64,000 bases of DNA from NCBI GenBank assembly GCA_032173965.1, contig JAVUNC010000006.1:39713870-39777869 (forward strand). Reading direction: 5' to 3'. Below, piece after piece: positions 1 to 12,466 of this stretch (the stretch's first letter is position 1; each line of letters starts with the position of its first letter). This DNA comes from Sitta carolinensis. Taxonomy: Eukaryota; Chordata; Aves; Passeriformes; Sittidae. A model generated the notes under the pieces. The model was not told where the DNA came from and did no database searches. It saw only the letters and a program-made list of their open reading frames with translations. A program made the position numbers and the translations under genes.

Positions 1-589
1 TTAGCAGCAGCTAAATTCGTCGGGATTACTATTAGACCGAGAGCTTCTCAATGGGAATGATCCCTGGGTGAGCGATGGGGTGGAGGGGAGGGGCTGGAAA
101 GCTCCTTTTCTGCAAATAGGTGAAGGGGTGGCTGACTCCAGCCGAGTAGGAGAGGCAGGCAGGGTGCAGCTGGCTGGGGACGGCGCTTCACCTCGGTTTA
201 AACTGTAACCCTCTATTCCAAGCACGCAGCTCCTGGCAGCGCTGCTCATACCAAAGCCTTGACTCAGGGTTATCTGCATGCTGGGTAATAAGCAGCGTCA
301 CCAGAGGAATTTGCAGAGAAAGCAGCCATGCTGCTGCAAGCCTCTGCTCGCTCCTAAGGCAAACCACTGATTTAGCAGCCTGCTTCTGCTTCTGGGCTAC
401 CAAACTGGCGAGGCGTAGGGGGCCTCTCCAGGGAGATAGTCCCGAGTCGGCTTGAAGCCAAAACAGTGTTTTGCCCTTTCTTAAGCTAGTGCTTTTTGTA
501 GCAAAGCTGCCTGGGACTTTGCTAACCGTGTTTGAGAACTGCGCCTAGGAAAGGGTGAAACTACTCCTCAAGTTACCACATTAGTTTAA
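1..589. other. Non-coding DNA, no feature recognised
   Basis: I see no gene, RNA or repeat that I can name here. Open frames on both strands stay below 100 codons, and those in the first 400 bases have no family resemblance. Base composition is mixed, with a mildly GC-richer start. Confidence 0.6.
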
Positions 590-655
590 ATCCATTTTCC
601 AGATGGGTAACCTCAAGTGTTTGAGCCAGGGTCACACAGCAAACGCCTATCAGAA
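590..655 (-). repeat. MIR SINE fragment
   Basis: The plus strand reads like the reverse complement of the MIR middle region: a CCATTTTCCAGATGGG segment followed by GGTCACACAGC. These are the two most conserved landmarks of MIR seen from its antisense side. The stretch between them is about 20 bases shorter than the family consensus, so an internal deletion is likely. The call rests on remembered consensus landmarks, not on an alignment. Confidence 0.6.
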
Positions 656-3600
656 CAAGGGAGACCATAGCCATTGGTTACTGTCTCAAATGCTAGTCTC
701 CTTTCCTGTGGAATAAAAGCACGTTGTTAGAACAACTGTGCAGCTGAACTGAAAGGCGCTTGTGTGGCACAGGTGTTTGGGAACAACAACGTTCAGTGCC
801 AGGCCAGTTGCCTGTAGTGCATGTGTCCTTCACTCTGATAGCTCCAAGGCTGGAGGCTGTTGCTGTTCTTGCTGATGCAACATACAGAGAGCTGGGGTGA
901 AGGAGAGTGCATACCTGTGTGTCAGAGGTAGGAGCTCCCCTTTGGCTATGATGGAAAGCACACCACATCCAAATCAAAGACAGGACGGGGTTGCTTTGAA
1001 TTGCTGTATTCCGGATTATCTAAAGCAATCTTACTCTTCACTGCACACATCATGGCAACAAGAGACAAGATCATAGTGTAGCTCAGGTTTTCATTTGAAC
1101 GTGTCCAGACTGGCACACTGTTGGAGTAAGGACAATACACTTTTGTAGGTTTGATGTATGTAAGCGCTAGGGGCAGAATTAGGGAGGGAGTGGGAAGCCT
1201 GAATTATCTGGTCTGCTACTGGAAAATACAGGCCACTGACTTGTAGATGTTGAAAGTTTATTTTATCTAGCATGATATGCTAGACATTTTTTCTTAGAAC
1301 TCTCTCAGAGTCTATAACTGATTTCTGTAAAATAAAAAGACAAAGTATAAAACATCTGAGATTAAAAGAACTGAAAGAGTTCTTGTCTTCCTGCAGCAGT
1401 AAATTTTGGAGTATTTTTTATAACTTGCTCAAGTGCAGCTGATGTTCTTGACTTCCTTTTATATGTAAAGATAATTCCTCCCTGAAGAATTCAGACTGCA
1501 TTGATAAGAAGGGCCAGTTGGCACATTTATTGTATCCTATCTCCTGCAATGAAAGATTATGTTGTATATCTTATCAAAATGATGCAGCCTTTCAAGAGCT
1601 GTACCTTGCTAAGTGTATATAGTCATTTTTGGCAAACATTTGCTGTGGTTTTGAGCGGTTCTCTGACTCCAACCCCCAGCTCTTCACCCTCCCTTCTAGC
1701 AGTGAACTTTTCTGTTCATCCAGCTGTACTCATTCAGCTGTGCTCACTGCACCATTTCAGCTGGAGGGAGGCAGCAAGAGGTGCAGGCATAAAGGACAGT
1801 ATCAGTTGTGTGATCTGTGAATATCTAGTCACATTGTGCTAACAAGGACCCGTGGCCTAAGATAGATTCATTAGTCAGCAGCCTTGATAGAATGCTTAGT
1901 GGCTTGTGTGACAGCTAAATACCAGGAAGCAATGCAGAAATTCTCATGCTCTTTTGTACCTGTCTTTTCTCATGCTAGAACTGATGACAGCATTTCTTGA
2001 GAACTGCACTGCACATGCTTAGTACAAAGAGCAGTTCCTTTCAGGTTTTTGCGTGATTTGTTGCAGATCTCTGCATAGATCTTCCGTGTTCTGATGGCTG
2101 GATTTTTACAGTACATATTTTGCAAGTTACAGCTTGAAGCTTCCTCCTTGCAGAAGGTTCTGTCATTTGAAGGAACCCCACCCTGCTCTCCCTTGAAGAT
2201 GTGCAATCCTAGGCTGTGTTTGAGCATGCCTGGGAAGGCAGGTGCAGCCTGGCTGGATCCTCAACATTGCCTGCAAATAAACACTGTTTAAACAGATTGG
2301 ACTAAAAAGAACATTCAAGATTCAGGTAATAATCAGCACAGGTTTTGCTCCGTAGTCTCCATTCTGTGCTTTTCCCTCTCCCTCCGAGTTGTAACCCAGA
2401 ATATATGATGTGATCAGGTTGCTATGGAATTCATTTACAACATAAACTATATAACAATAGAAGTTCTTAATAGCACCTTTGTCGAAAACATCATCAGGTT
2501 AAAGTGACTTTAAAACCCCCCAGATTTCCTTTCTGTTGTTGTAAATGAGGACTTACATAAAATTAAAGATGTATTTTCTAATATTTTAAGGAAAATAATC
2601 CTTCCAGCATAGAACATATAAATACAATTGTATTCTTCCTCATTTGACCAGCACATACATAGCTGTCAGATATGTCCTCCACCTCAGAAAAGATATAAGA
2701 TGCTTAAAGCCAGCAAAATTCTTCAAACCTTAGAAGCAAGGGATCAGATTAGAGCAAGGTCATTTCTCTGCTTGAAGCAGACCCTTCATGCTCATGTCTT
2801 GGTCTGAGTCTGTGGGAACTGTAGGCAGTCACCTGCTCCAAACCTTTTCCTCCTCAGATGAGCTTTGTAGAGTTGTCTGATTCCTTCCCAGCACTCTGAG
2901 AATCACCATACTTATATTACTTGCTGCAAGCATTTAAGGCATCAGTCCTTGGCAGCACACATATCCTTACTCTCAGGGTCTTGTCCAAACTAAGTTTTAC
3001 AGTTTTATGGGGACTCATCCCATTACCACACAAACTTCTCAAAGATGTTCTTTTTCAGGGTTGTAGAGTCTGTGTACTGATACACCAACTTTCTTTGATG
3101 CCTAAAGGTGTCTGACTCTGGATAGCATTTTTACTAAGCTTCTTAAGCCTTTTTCGCTGTTCCCTAAGGAATCCTGGCAATGTAGTTACCAGACTTCTCT
3201 TGGTTTTTCATTTAGTTCACAGTGGAGTTCCCACACAATTTAAGACCATTTGGTCTCAATTCAATATTATACCACTCACTTACTACACAGGAGTTTCTCT
3301 AACTGCTCTGTTGAATGGCTCCATGTTTCAAATGACACACATACCTGTATATGATGGGCACGTACCTGTATATGCACCAGTGAACAATCTCTTCCCTTGT
3401 GCAAGTTTGCATGTCAGCTGTGTATCGTTGGAGTATCCCTGCTCTCAGGAGGACCTTCTGTAAGCTGATGTAGGACTAATAATTCTTGTAGCAAAATGCT
3501 ATAGTCTAACATGAATTCATTCCCTCCACGCCAGTTCCTCCATCATATTACTCATGGAGGAATTCTCAAAGTGGCAATCCATTTAAGCTCTAGCAGCAAA

Positions 3601-4724
3601 CCCTGTGGAAATCATTCCAAGGCTATTTTCATTTCTGAACACACAGGTAGTGATGTTCCCTGGGTGTAAATGAGCACATTCCTCATGAATGTAATGCAGC
3701 CTAGATGCCATGAGAGTATGCTTCTGGAGCCAGTCTCAGCCTGGCCAGAACAAGAGCCAAATAGCTCAATACTCCCTATGCTGCATGGTCCTCCTTTGTT
3801 GAGGGGAGATTTTCTGTAGCTACTCAGTTTTAACCCTCTACAGGAGCAGCATTAGGCATCCAGAGCTACAGATGTGCATGTGTGTTTCAACTCCATCAGC
3901 CCTGAGTTAAGCGAGCCCAAACCACCTATGGACAGTCCAGGAGTACTCCCCAGGCCCCATGTCAGTGTACATTGCACCAGTCTCCCCTGCTGAAGTGCAA
4001 GCTGCAGTTGCTGTTGCTTTTCTTGACTCTGCAGGAGGAGTGCCTGGCGTGCTACCATTTTTTCACCAGCAAATAAATGACATTGCTGTCTTTCCCCCTC
4101 ACAGCATGAGAGTCCATTGAGATATACCTACCTATTGGTTTTGCCAATATTTTTATGTAGTTGCTCTGTTTTTCTTTTAGTGATATGGTCCGTTTGTCTG
4201 TCAATGTGTTTCATGGTGCACAAACTTCTGGTTTACTTTCCCCAAGGATTTCTCTGTCTCAGAGTGCCAAGTCCATTCAGTCAGCAGTTTGCCTGCCTTT
4301 GAGCATATCTGCTTGCTGCAGCAAGACAAACCACACAAATTCATCCATTTAATTTGCTCCCACTAGTAAGTCCTTTCTGTAATTCCTCTGGCTCCTTCTC
4401 TGCTGGGTTTGATGATTTTACATAGTTGGTTTGCTCCAGGATCACAGGTCCTTAGGAGGGGCAGGTTACATTTAGCAATTCGTTTGTACCACTGCTATTT
4501 GTCATATAAGTATAGCAACTCCTACAAAACATTTTTTTTTTCTCTTTGGGAATTTGTGAGGTTAAATTAGATTTGTGTGACAGATAGGAATGATGAAAGG
4601 CCATGAGTCACTGTTCACTCGAAAGTGTGATAGATGTCAGGATTAGAATTAGGTACACCTTACTTGGGACAGAAGAATTACTGTTGTTTTTTACCTTCAG
4701 AGCTTGAAATACATATTGCAGAGT
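656..4724. other. Non-coding DNA, no feature recognised
   Basis: About 4 kb of AT-leaning sequence in which I find no gene, structural RNA or nameable repeat. The longest open frame, at 1501-1842 on the plus strand (113 codons), is rich in Ser, Leu and His with no domain signature. It is consistent with chance. Confidence 0.6.
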
Positions 4725-4859
4725 TCACAAAATATTCTGAGTTGGAAGGGACTCACAAGAACCATCAAGTCCAACTCTTAAGTGAATGGCCCATAAAGGA
4801 ATCAAACCCACAACCTCGGTGTTATTAGCACTGTACTCTAACCAACTGAGCTATCACTT
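4725..4859 (-). mobile_element. tRNA-Ile-derived SINE with CR1 tail (TguSINE1-like)
   Basis: Read on the minus strand, the element opens with a tRNA-Ile-like head. The RNA polymerase III A box TAGCTCAGTTGG is at 4842-4853. An AAT anticodon sits in the context GCTAATAAC near 4820-4829. The B box, at 4798-4808, reads GGTTTGATTCC where the canonical form is GGTTCGANTCC, so its CpG has decayed. The head runs into a segment at about 4725-4780 whose plus-strand form contains TTGGAAGGGAC and CAAGTCCAAC, landmarks of the avian CR1 3' end. A tRNA-Ile head plus CR1 tail is the structure known for the passerine SINE TguSINE1, which borrows CR1 enzymes for retroposition. I could not define clear target-site duplications. 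The A box is intact, but the decayed B box and short tail suggest an old, inactive copy. Confidence 0.87.
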
Positions 4860-6908
4860 ACAGATACACTTACATTCTTGGCCTGCAGGACTTTCCAGTG
4901 TGTCTTACAAATTCCTGAGCTTACAGAGGTGGTGCTGAATTGCCTCTATATATTTCCTTCTAGAAATGAAATTGCTGAGTGTTGAAAGGGTGGTTTGCTG
5001 TCAGGAAAGATCAAGAAATGGAAATATACCTCTTTTGGGATGTGTGTCAAGGAGATCTGGAGATCCTTAACCTGAAGTAGAGGATGAAGTAAGAACAAGT
5101 GCCAGTGGCAAAAGCAAGAAAGGAAAATTATACAAACTCTATCCTTCATCAGGTGGGGATGAAAAGAAAAGGTAGACATGTAGAGTTTTCTGGGTTTAAA
5201 TGCTTGAGAGATGCTCTGAAGTCTATTCAGAGAGATGCTCTGAATAGACAGATGCATAAAAGCCAAATGATTGCATAGTTATGAGCAGCAAAACTTTGCA
5301 GAGCAGCAGAGGCATTGGAAACAAAATTAATTATAGTTGACCAATAGGTTGTGAGGTGAAGAGTCCCTCATTACCAATTTATCAATGAATAAGAAACAAT
5401 GAGAGGCAGTAGATAATGAAGCAAGGTTGTCGCAAGATGATGGTTCTTAAATGTGGATCTTGTCAAATACTTTGGTGGTCATTATTGTTATATTCTTGTA
5501 TCAGCCAAAGATGTGCAATGTAGTTTTTAGAAGAGAAAGACATGGTTTGCTTAGAAATGCTTATGATTTAAATACTAAAAGAGAAAAACCAAGAGGGGAT
5601 GTTGAAATGTTTGCAGGTGCTATTTGAGCATAAAAAAATCAAACCAGTAGGACTTGGCACACTGCTGATAGGTGAATGATCCAGAAAGTAGCAGGTTATA
5701 TTTATGGCATATGCAGTCGTGCATGCTGTGAGGAAATAATTTTCCTAAGCGTATTGCCTAGTTTTGTTAAAGGTACCAGGGTGTTTGTCAGAAAGGCCTG
5801 ATTGCCACTGGATTACTTATTGGAAGTTCATGTCTGTAAAATGGGTATCTGATCAGAAAGCAAATGCCAGGATGCATGAGGAATGAAATGCTGGATGCTA
5901 TGTGGAGCTTCGTACTGCCATGACAGGAACTAACATCTGCTCTTACCTGAAAGGGTATTGGTGACCCCATCTTAAAAATTATAATGAACCGTTTAAAGGG
6001 GTTTGGAGATAAGCCCATGAGAACAGTTAGAGATACGCAAAAACGTCTCTGCACCACAATAGAAGTGCAGTTATTGTTTATTTATTCTACGGCTAAAGCC
6101 CCTTAGTATTCATAAGACTTTGTAGACAAATACAACAGGTCTGTGCCTGAGGAGTTTGCCTTCTGAGCAAGGTGGAGCACAGCAAAAGGAAGCAAACCAA
6201 AAGAAGAGTGTTGTTACATGTGCAGAGCAGGGAGGCAGTAGGAGGCAGAAAGAGCCACGGGAAGGGAGAGGTCAGGATCAAAGGTATAACCAGAGCCCTC
6301 CCAGGGTATGCACTCACCTTCCAGTAAGGCCCCTCTAGTGCTGCTGTGGTGAGGAAGAGCTGCTTGTTTCATCTATGAGGTGTGACCTGTCTGCTTACAA
6401 CTGCAGTACTGTAGGAAATACCCTCCAGACTCCACAAACGGTTTTCACTGGCTTCTTTTTCTTCATATTCAGATGCTTTTACAGCAGCTCTATATTTGTG
6501 TGCATGGAAAAGCAGCTGCATTGCACAAACAGCAAAAAATTTCAATTTGAATTCAAAAGCAAATTTTGGGGGGCTTGTGTTGCTATGCTTTAATATTCAT
6601 GCACTCAAGATTGATTTGTACAAATGAATTTTAAGTTGAATTCTAAACAAGAAAAAGGTAGTATTGCACATTTTATTATAAACTTCATGCTAGGTTACCA
6701 AACATGATACAAAATTGGTATCATTTGAGATGTGTAATTAGCCAGCATATCAGTAGGCCTAGAAATGTTCATCAAATAATCATTTTGAGTGATGAAAATC
6801 TTGAGTATTTTTTTTAATCCAGTTGCAGCTAATTTCAGGAGAGAAGAAAATAATATTAATAGAATATGTTTTTTGTTGCATATTACTTGCTCAGTTCTAG
6901 CATTATGT
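4860..6908. other. Non-coding DNA with a small local hairpin
   Basis: No gene is recognisable. The only clear structure is a 15-base direct duplication at 5206-5220 and 5230-5244 that also creates a hairpin (separate entry). Open frames of 74-106 codons on the minus strand show no family features. Confidence 0.6.
5206..5249. repeat. Local duplication forming a perfect 12-bp hairpin
   Basis: GAGAGATGCTCTGAA occurs at 5206-5220 and again at 5230-5244. Within the same patch GTCTATTCAGAG (5221-5232) and CTCTGAATAGAC (5238-5249) are perfect inverted copies separated by a 5-base loop. The overlap of direct and inverted copies fits a short template-switch event, which is inference. Confidence 0.8.
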
Positions 6909-6950
6909 ATGCAAATCAGGTAATTTTGCACCTAATTGCCTGATTTGCAT
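6909..6950. promoter_or_regulatory. Octamer (POU-type) inverted repeat, candidate enhancer core
   Basis: Two arms of 17 bases with one mismatch, at 6909-6925 and 6934-6950, flank an 8-base loop. The outer part of each arm is an octamer element, ATGCAAAT on the left and ATTTGCAT on the right; the inner parts carry AATT homeodomain-like cores. The octamer is the known binding motif of POU factors such as OCT1 and OCT2. A further palindrome, TTGCACATGTGCAA, lies just downstream at 6964-6977. Occupancy and function are inferred; the symmetry is directly visible. Confidence 0.5.
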
Positions 6951-6977
6951 GCATAAATGTAGGTTGCACATGTGCAA

Positions 6978-9166
6978 ATGATTTCATTCAAATTTAGTAT
7001 ATGCCTAATATGTAAAGTGGATGAAAACTTGAATCTATATATCTGAATAACTCAGAATTTTTGCTTAAATAAAAACCAAATTTGCCACCAACTTTGGAGG
7101 TCAGATGAAGTAGATGACCTTCTTTGGATGGTTTTTCAGGTGCAGTAACCCTGGAGTTGTAAATTTTTCTAGAGAAGTGAGGAATGACGTGAATGGCCAG
7201 TGAGAGAAGTAAATAAAAAGGTTCCTGTTGCTTTAAATGCCATAAGAAAATCACAGAAAAATGTGACACTTGCCAAGTGGAAGAAGAATGTGAAAAGAAT
7301 GAAAAGAAAATGTGGTTTTCGAAGTCTTAGATGATTTATCAGACAATGAAACCAAAGATGAAAAGTGTGAAAATACAATACTAAAATCTAAGTGCATTAA
7401 AAACTCTTTCAGGTTATATCATGGCTATGAAAGGAATTGAGCTGACAGTTCTTGTGAATGACGTTCTGTGACTTTAGGAGAAGGAGATCCATAGGCAAAG
7501 GATAGAAAAGCCTCATTTGTTCTGCCATGCTATGCATTTCACCTCTGATCTGGACAATAAAGGAGATCCAGACTTGGAAGATTAGTGGAAAAAAAAACAA
7601 AACCCAGGCTCAAGAGCCTGTTTTGTTATGCGTCTTTCTGAGGAGCTCCCAGTACTGAGATTGGATGCATTGTCACCAGCAGTTTTCATAATGATGTGGA
7701 AGATCAGGAAGTGTCCCTGAGGAAGGGAACTAAAATTACCAGCAGCATTTTTTACTGTGGCATCAGCTGTAGTCTAATAAACACTGGTAGGCTGTTTTCT
7801 CCCTATTACTCAGAGCTCCTCTGCAAGCTTAATTTGCATACACATGGGTGACAACTACTGCTAAAATAAGCACGTAGAAAAATTGGAAGCAATTTAGGGG
7901 CACATATGGACTCACAGTTCCAAATTCTCATTCACGCTAGTAAGAAGTGCAAGCAGGGTCAAGACAGGTATGATATATGCTTCTTCCAATGCTCCTTCAT
8001 GATGGCAGGAACTCTAAAAATTATGTGTGTAAATTAGAATTTGGCACAAAATTCTATTTTGTCCTTCTAAGGGCCAGTCTGTCCTAGCCCTGCTGACATG
8101 AGTATGGTACAGATGATTTTTAACCAGTGCAGCTTTGCTAATAAGAATATCTCATGTCAATGTGTTTATAATGGCAAAGACATGCCTTTCTTGGAAGAGG
8201 TTATTTTACTTGAGAGAAGGAGACAAGATGGAGTACATCTTTCTGTAGGAATACACAGCAGCAGGCATGGAGGGGAAGGTAAGGAGGGTTGCCAAGCACT
8301 TTCACGTGGTGTCTCTGGAAGCTTGTGCTCTGGGAGGGAAGCTGTGTGAGAGCTGGGGCCACAGCTCTTTTAGTCTCCTCACCTAGTGAGCCTGTTCCAT
8401 GCACAAAATGGAACTTCTAGAAGCATATTTATGGTGTTTTCACAGGTTACCTACCCTGGAGAAGTGCTCCCTAATGCAGACTTGACTTTGAGCTTTTTTT
8501 TTGCTCTCGGGCATACAAAATGGTTTTGATTTAAATGAGAATCAAACTCACCTTTTTCCTCCTGTTCTATCAGTGGAAGAGAAAGCACTGCTTGACTAGC
8601 TGTCTTACCTCTTTGTTTGTATGATAACCTCATCAGAGCAGCACATGCAGAGGTCCGTACAAAAAAAAATAAACCCAAACCCTGGGCTGTATTCCCAGTT
8701 CGCTCTCCGAGTGTTTAGCTAAAGCAGAATTTCTCTCGGAGAGGTGCTCTGTTGTTTGACTAAAGACTATTATTTCTACTTATTGTAATTTAATCATGGA
8801 GTAAAAAGACACTTTCTATTTTCCAATTTTTCAATATGAGTGAACACTGCCTGATAGCCTTGGAGATTGAGGGTTTCTTGTTTTTTCACAGAACGGATAT
8901 AGCTTGGGTAGTATTAACTTCTTTCTCTCAACAGCTTCTGTTCCTCCCCAGTTTAGTGTCCTCAGTTTAGGACTGATTCCATTGTTGATGTCTATTCTGA
9001 GTCTCACTTTGTGTGTTTTCTGCGATTGAGGCAATTGCTGCCTATTGCAATGCAGGATTTTGGGGTGGGCAGCAGTCCTGTAAAACTGAGCTGCAGCTGC
9101 AACTCTGTCTCAGCAGCAGAGAGCATACAGAACAGGCACTACATTTCAATAGCCAGCAGCCCAGGA
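6978..9166. other. Non-coding DNA, no feature recognised
   Basis: About 2.2 kb with no gene, RNA or nameable repeat. It is AT-rich between 7.0 and 8.1 kb. Open frames are all under 100 codons and look like chance. Confidence 0.6.
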
Positions 9167-9277
9167 GAAGGGAAGGGAAGGGAAGGGAAGGGAAGGAAGG
9201 GAAGGGAAGGGAAGGGAAGGGAAGGGAAGGGAAGGGAAGGGAAGGGAAGGAAGGGAAGGGAAGGGAAGGGAAGGGAA
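9167..9277 (+). repeat. (GGGAA)n pentanucleotide microsatellite
   Basis: About 110 bases of nearly uninterrupted GGGAA units, with two positions where a 4-base GGAA unit replaces the 5-base unit. The tract is pure purine on the plus strand and mirror-symmetric, so it can in principle form triplex (H-) DNA. Open frames running through it on both strands encode only low-complexity EGK or LPFPS repeats and are not genes. Confidence 0.95.
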
Positions 9278-12200
9278 AAGGGGGAGGAAGTCAGAACATA
9301 TCTGGTTTCCTGAACCACTTGTTTCATGAAAAAAGGCCCCCATGAAGGGCATGACACTGTAAATGCACTAGGAAAGGACAAACTCATACCAGAATCCCAG
9401 AAAGGAAAGAGCATTTGCACTTGCACTGTTCATCTTTTTGTTGTTGCCTGGGAGATTTCTGTGGTTTCTTGACTCAGATCTTATGTTGCTTCATAATAAA
9501 TTATTGCAAAGAGATACAGCTTTTTCCTGGTTGCCTTTTCACCCTCTTTTTTGTAATCCCTGCTTGGCAGCTAAAGTGGTCTAACATTTTATGTAACTGG
9601 TAGCAGAAATGATTGCCAAGGAGTGAGTTGTTTTTTGAGAACATCCCACCCCTTGGGTTAAGTATAGGATGCAGCATCCCAGTATAATGAAAAGACTGGA
9701 AAACATTTACATGCTGGAGTATTTTCTGCTTTGTAGTAAGACATTCACAATTGTGAATATCATACCTCCAAAGACAAGTTTATTCAGCCTCTATCTTTAC
9801 TGTATTTAGTCCATACACTAAAATGTTTCCCATTTAAAATAAATTTTCTTGCCCTTGTGTTTTATTACCTTGTGATGTGCTACAGCATACTGGTTTATTA
9901 TCTTACCTTGTGCATTGTGGCACTCACATTGGTTTTGTACTGCAAAATTGCACAGGATGCTTGACCAAGAATGTCCAATCCTTTTAAATTATAAAATATG
10001 AAAGTAAATCTGGGGAGGTTTTACTGCTACAAAAATAAGATCTATTGTGTTGTTGTTGCCAAAGATATTTGATTTCAAATAAATTTACAGTTGCCATAAA
10101 CTCTGTTTTGTAACCTAAAATCATCTGTACCACTACAATTAAAATCTTTAAATTCAGAAAATCATTAAAATTCAAACTGGAAAATAAAGCCTGGGAAACA
10201 TTTAGCCTTGCTAATTCAAACACCATCTCCATATCTTTTCTACATATACACATGTATGCACATGCATTCCCAATCTTGCATATACATTTACAAGCTCACA
10301 CATTCACTAGCTCAGACACACATTTACAGGCACTCTCACACAGAGAATGTGTTCTGCAGTATAGCTGGTACACAGGGTATTTTTGAAGACAGAAGAAGAT
10401 GACTGTAAATTGACACTTCCACCCACTAATGAAAAAAAGCCAAGAAAACCTCAGCAGAGAATGAGTTTTATAATTAATGCTGAACAATTTTCATTGACAA
10501 AGCAAAAAGAAGCAAGTGGATGGCTGATTTAAATGTTGAATGATTAATGCACAGAGAGGCGGCTGAGGAAAAAGACAAATTCAGGAGCAACTATGGAAAT
10601 TTATGTATGAGAGAGTCAGCACCATATTCTGATCTCAGTTACACAGTTGTAAATCTGTTATCTTAATGGAAGTATTCAGCTTTTATATTTGCATAGCATA
10701 AGTGAAAATAGAATTTAACCCAGAATGCGTTTTCAATTGTGTATTTGCATGACTGAAAGGGGAGAGATGTGTATGTTTGCATGTGATAAACTGCAAATAC
10801 ATGAGACTTTTTGTATCTCTTGGTAAGAAATGTAGGGAATGAATATGTGCGTGATTTTGTATGTGTGTGCCAGTTGTGGGGCTGTCTGACAGTGAGTGGG
10901 AGGGTGGGAACGTATCTTTTCCTAGACTCCGTGGTTGAAGTGAAAATGGCTCCTGGAAATGCCGTTTCAGATTTGAGAGAAAAGGCTGGAGAGGTGGATA
11001 TTTCATTATCTTCTTCTTTGTGTGGTGTTTTGAAGTTGGTAATGTGAAAGCAGAGCTATATATAATCCAGTCACACATGTGCTGTCCTCAAGATTTATAA
11101 TGCCTGCTAATGCCAGAATCTTTGGGGTGATTCACCGTGCTAAGCAAAATGCCTCAAAGACCAAGGCAATGCAGACCCCACCTGACTTTTCTCATGTACC
11201 AAGAAAGAAGAAATTCTCCTTCCTGCAAATGTCCAGTTTTATTCCTGAATTTGTGTGTAATGCCCATCATAATGTAGAGTGAGTGCTGTCTCTTGTCCTT
11301 GCCTTATGAACTGAGGCCAAGCCCCACCTGCCTTGTGTGTGTGTGTGTGCTGAGAGAGGAGGGTGTGGAGGTCACAGGCAGTAGTTTGATGTGTGCAAGC
11401 ATCTGAGATGCAGAGGCTGTATTTTTAGCTGCTCCAGATTCTCTCATGGCTGGGATATGATGCTGAGGAGTTTATTGCCATAAGGATGTGCCTAGAATAC
11501 CAGGCAGCCTCAGAAATTTACTGTGCCGCAGAGCCCTGACTCAGTGCTGCTCTGTGACTTTCCTGTGTTGCTTCTACACTGGAAAGAGAAGAAATGGTTC
11601 CTTGTGTTCCTGGCTGCTGCTGGCACTGGGGGGACAGCTGCTGTGATTTACTGAGAAGCCCTGTTGCAGGGAATGACAGCAGCTCTGGATCTGGCTAGAC
11701 TGTAGTTTGCTTGGGGAAGCTGCTCTCAGATTTCTTCACAAACATTACTCTACAATTTTGTCTGAACAGCAGGAATAATCACAGTATGCCTTTGATTTGT
11801 GAATTTCCCAAACATGTCTATAATGTCTCTGCAAGTAGTTTTTTTGCAGCTGTGCACATTAATGCTTCCAAAATATTAGGGACATTTCACAGGTAGTTTC
11901 TCTATAGGGCATTTCAGGGGAGAATGGGGACTCACGGGCATGGGTGGATTTCTATACACCTGGCTGTGAGGGAAGTGGACAGCCAGCCTGAGGTGTGAGA
12001 ATTTGACAGGGATACTCCCCGTGGTGAATCCTGTAGGAAATAAAATTACATTAATGATCCTTCTGTCCCACTGATGACGATGCACCTGCATGTTTGAAAT
12101 GGTGGTTTCAACCTCAAAACCCATTAATTGTGAGATCCAGTACATTTACCAAGTTAAATTATATATATATCTGAAAGATCAGCAACTGACTTCTTGAAAA

Positions 12201-12399
12201 TCTAAATTCTGAGGAGCCCAGCTTGTCCCTTATGAGTCCAGTGAAACAGCATAAACGCTTGATGAAGAAAAATTATTTGTACCATCAGATTTTTTTAGAA
12301 ACAAGTATGAGATACCCGAAAAGCCTGAGCAGGATGCTCCTAAATCTGTCTGCTTGAGAAGCACGGTAAGACCCCGTGTATTCGCTTGGGGTTTGGCTG
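9278..12399. other. Non-coding DNA with short CA/TG-like stretches
   Basis: No gene is seen. Between about 10230 and 10340 the sequence is a degenerate CA-rich repeat, and a short (TG)8 lies at 11334-11349. The 131-codon minus-strand open frame at 10683-11078 crosses His/Thr/Ser-rich low-complexity sequence and shows no domain. Confidence 0.6.
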
Positions 12400-12466
12400 T
12401 ATTATATTCCACAAGAAGTGGGCTTTCCTCCATTTTCCAACCTAAACGATTCTATGAATCTGTGAT
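12400..12466 (+). mobile_element. CR1-like LINE 3' end, truncated
   Basis: TTCCAACCTAAACGATTCTA followed by ATGAATCTGTGAT (12435-12466) matches the 3' terminus of avian CR1 elements, which ends in short direct octamer repeats of the type ATTCTATG. Two octamers are visible. The sequence upstream is too diverged for me to place the 5' limit, so the stated start is approximate. CR1 copies are usually 5'-truncated, as here. Confidence 0.55.

Noticed and set aside
4787..4857. A functional tRNA-Ile gene
   Set aside because: The head is fused to a CR1 tail, its B box CpG is mutated and the acceptor stem is not intact, so it is a SINE head.
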